Below, piece by piece: positions 6,144 through 6,954 of a stretch of DNA of 6,954 nucleotides (position 1 is its first letter; each line of letters opens with the position of its first letter). The DNA comes from Clostridia bacterium (GTDB lineage Bacteria > Bacillota > Clostridia > Oscillospirales > CAG-272), in assembly GCA_017395715.1 (NCBI GenBank), contig JAFQNZ010000129.1, positions 1-6,954 on the forward strand, given 5' to 3'. The notes under the pieces are model-generated. The model did no database searches. It was not told the DNA's origin and saw only the letters and a program-made list of their open reading frames with translations. A program made the position numbers and the translations under genes.

Positions 6144-6162
6144 TTGTGATTTTGAGTAGAAT
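6134..6162 (+). promoter_or_regulatory. Strong sigma-A promoter for the corrinoid methyl-transfer operon
   Basis: A perfect TTGACA (6134-6139) is 17 bases from TAGAAT (6157-6162, one mismatch). Transcription would start near 6169, giving a leader of about 27 bases, too short to hold a cobalamin riboswitch. Confidence 0.8.
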
Positions 6163-6195
6163 GATCTTACAGCATGAAAGATTGAGGTAAAGGAT

Positions 6196-6828
6196 ATGAG
6201 TATTTGCATTGAGATTTCCGAAAAACTGCAAAAAGGAAAAGCCAAGGATGTGGCAGCCCTTGTGGAACAGGCACTTGCCGACAATACAGCACCCGATGTG
6301 ATCCTAAACGAGGGTCTTGTGGCAGGCATGAGTGTTATCGGCGAAAAGTTCCGCAACAACGAAATCTATGTTCCCGAGGTTTTGATCGCGGCACGCGCGA
6401 TGAATGCGGGACTCAAGGTTCTGAAGCCTGCCTTGACACAAGCAGGTGTTGAGCCTCTTGGTAAAGCTGTGATCTGTACGGTGGAAGGCGATATGCACGA
6501 TATCGGAAAGAATCTTGTGAAAATGATGATTGAAGGTCAGGGCATTGAATGCATTGACCTTGGTGTGAATGTTCCGCCTGCCAAGGTGGTGGAGGCTGTG
6601 AAAGAAAGCGGCGCGCGCGTGGTTTGCCTGTCCGCTCTTCTGACCACAACCATGAGTGGACAAAAAGCGGTGATCGATGCGCTCGTGGAAGCAGGAATCC
6701 GCGACCAGGTCAAGGTTATGGTCGGGGGCGCGCCTGTGACACAGCAGTTTGCCGATGAGATCGGTGCTGATTGCTATACATCTGATGCCGCATCTGCAGC
6801 AGAGGCGGCAAGATCGTTCTTTGCATAA
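6196..6828 (+). CDS. Corrinoid (B12-binding) protein of a methyltransferase system, MtbC/MtaC type
   Basis: The product has 210 residues, the typical size for free corrinoid proteins that shuttle a methyl group between two methyltransferases. ATG 6196 follows GAGGT (6184-6188). The N-terminal helical cap domain (about 1-88) has LNEGLVAGMSVIGEKF and EIYVPEVLIAARAM, as in methionine-synthase-like B12 modules. The Rossmann-like domain (89-210) contains the cobalamin motif DxHxxG at 99-104, with H101 as the lower axial cobalt ligand, within GDMHDIGKNLV. It also has the conserved SALLTTTM stretch (about 147-154) and VGGAPVTQQFADEIGAD near the end. It is cytoplasmic and should carry a methyl group on Co(III) after Co(I) attack. 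The gene 16 bases downstream encodes a URO-D-like methyltransferase, the expected partner. The methyl donor cannot be deduced from this protein. Confidence 0.93.
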   Translation: MSICIEISEKLQKGKAKDVAALVEQALADNTAPDVILNEGLVAGMSVIGEKFRNNEIYVPEVLIAARAMNAGLKVLKPALTQAGVEPLGKAVICTVEGDMHDIGKNLVKMMIEGQGIECIDLGVNVPPAKVVEAVKESGARVVCLSALLTTTMSGQKAVIDALVEAGIRDQVKVMVGGAPVTQQFADEIGADCYTSDAASAAEAARSFFA

Positions 6829-6844
6829 GGTAAGGTATCCCAAT

Positions 6845-6954
6845 ATGAAAATGTCGGATTTTGTCAAATCGCTTCCGAAATTACATAAAGCGATGCCGAT
6901 TTTGTCTTTTCCTTCGGCTGTCCTGATTGGCAGAAGTGTGTACGACTTGACCCA
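6845..6954 (+). CDS. Start of a uroporphyrinogen-decarboxylase-like methyltransferase (3' end outside window)
   Basis: Only the first 36 codons are visible. ATG 6845 lies 9 bases after AAGG (6832-6835). The stretch KAMPILSFPSAVLIG followed by RSVYDL is the usual N-terminus of URO-D-superfamily proteins linked to corrinoid proteins (MtaA/CmuA-like), which differ from true HemE by their corrinoid partner. Such enzymes move a methyl group either from substrate to the corrinoid or from the corrinoid to a thiol or folate acceptor. The immediate neighbour supports this. The active-site histidine/cysteine zinc motif near the C-terminus is not in the window, so the role in the pathway is inferred. 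Confidence 0.75.
   Translation, partial: MKMSDFVKSLPKLHKAMPILSFPSAVLIGRSVYDLT

Noticed and set aside
6104..6195. Cobalamin riboswitch before the corrinoid protein gene
   Set aside because: The gap is only 92 bases, with a predicted leader of about 27 bases; no B12-box-like conserved core is seen.

Overview
The window looks like a chromosomal segment of an anaerobic Firmicute, most likely an uncultured member of the Clostridia (Oscillospiraceae or Christensenellales-like). The evidence is moderate GC, good AGGAGG-type ribosome binding sites, sigma-A promoters with extended -10 elements, U-tract terminators, a lipoprotein signal, and a corrinoid methyltransferase module next to typical Firmicutes housekeeping families. 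This placement is inference; no marker gene is present. All eight complete genes and the two partial ones are on the + strand and densely packed.

Region 1 (1-1546) is an envelope cassette of poorly characterised genes: the C-terminal part of a membrane protein, a small lipoprotein, and a YcxB-like membrane protein. It is closed by a clear intrinsic terminator. Region 2 (1559-3361) has its own promoter and carries a small membrane protein with a C-terminal zinc ribbon, followed 17 bases later by an NhaC-family Na+/H+ antiporter. The terminator of this unit is built around the antiporter stop codon. Region 3 (3362-5181) is a two-component system with overlapping genes (ATGA): an OmpR-family response regulator that probably starts at TTG, and a HAMP histidine kinase with almost no extracytoplasmic loop. 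An 11-bp-period direct repeat just upstream of the proposed promoter could be the regulator's own binding site.

Region 4 (5193-6103) is a Cof-type HAD phosphatase with its own strong promoter. Region 5 (6124-6954) begins a methyl-transfer operon: a strong TTGACA-17-TAGAAT promoter whose -35 box lies in a perfect tandem 10-bp duplication, a 210-residue corrinoid (B12-binding) protein, and the first 36 codons of a uroporphyrinogen-decarboxylase-like methyltransferase cut by the window edge. Together the last two point to corrinoid-dependent demethylation of an unidentified methylated substrate.

I see no mobile element, CRISPR array, tRNA, rRNA or riboswitch. No wholly new system can be shown here. 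The best leads are the two repeat-containing promoters, the corrinoid/URO-D pair, and the zinc-ribbon/antiporter pair.
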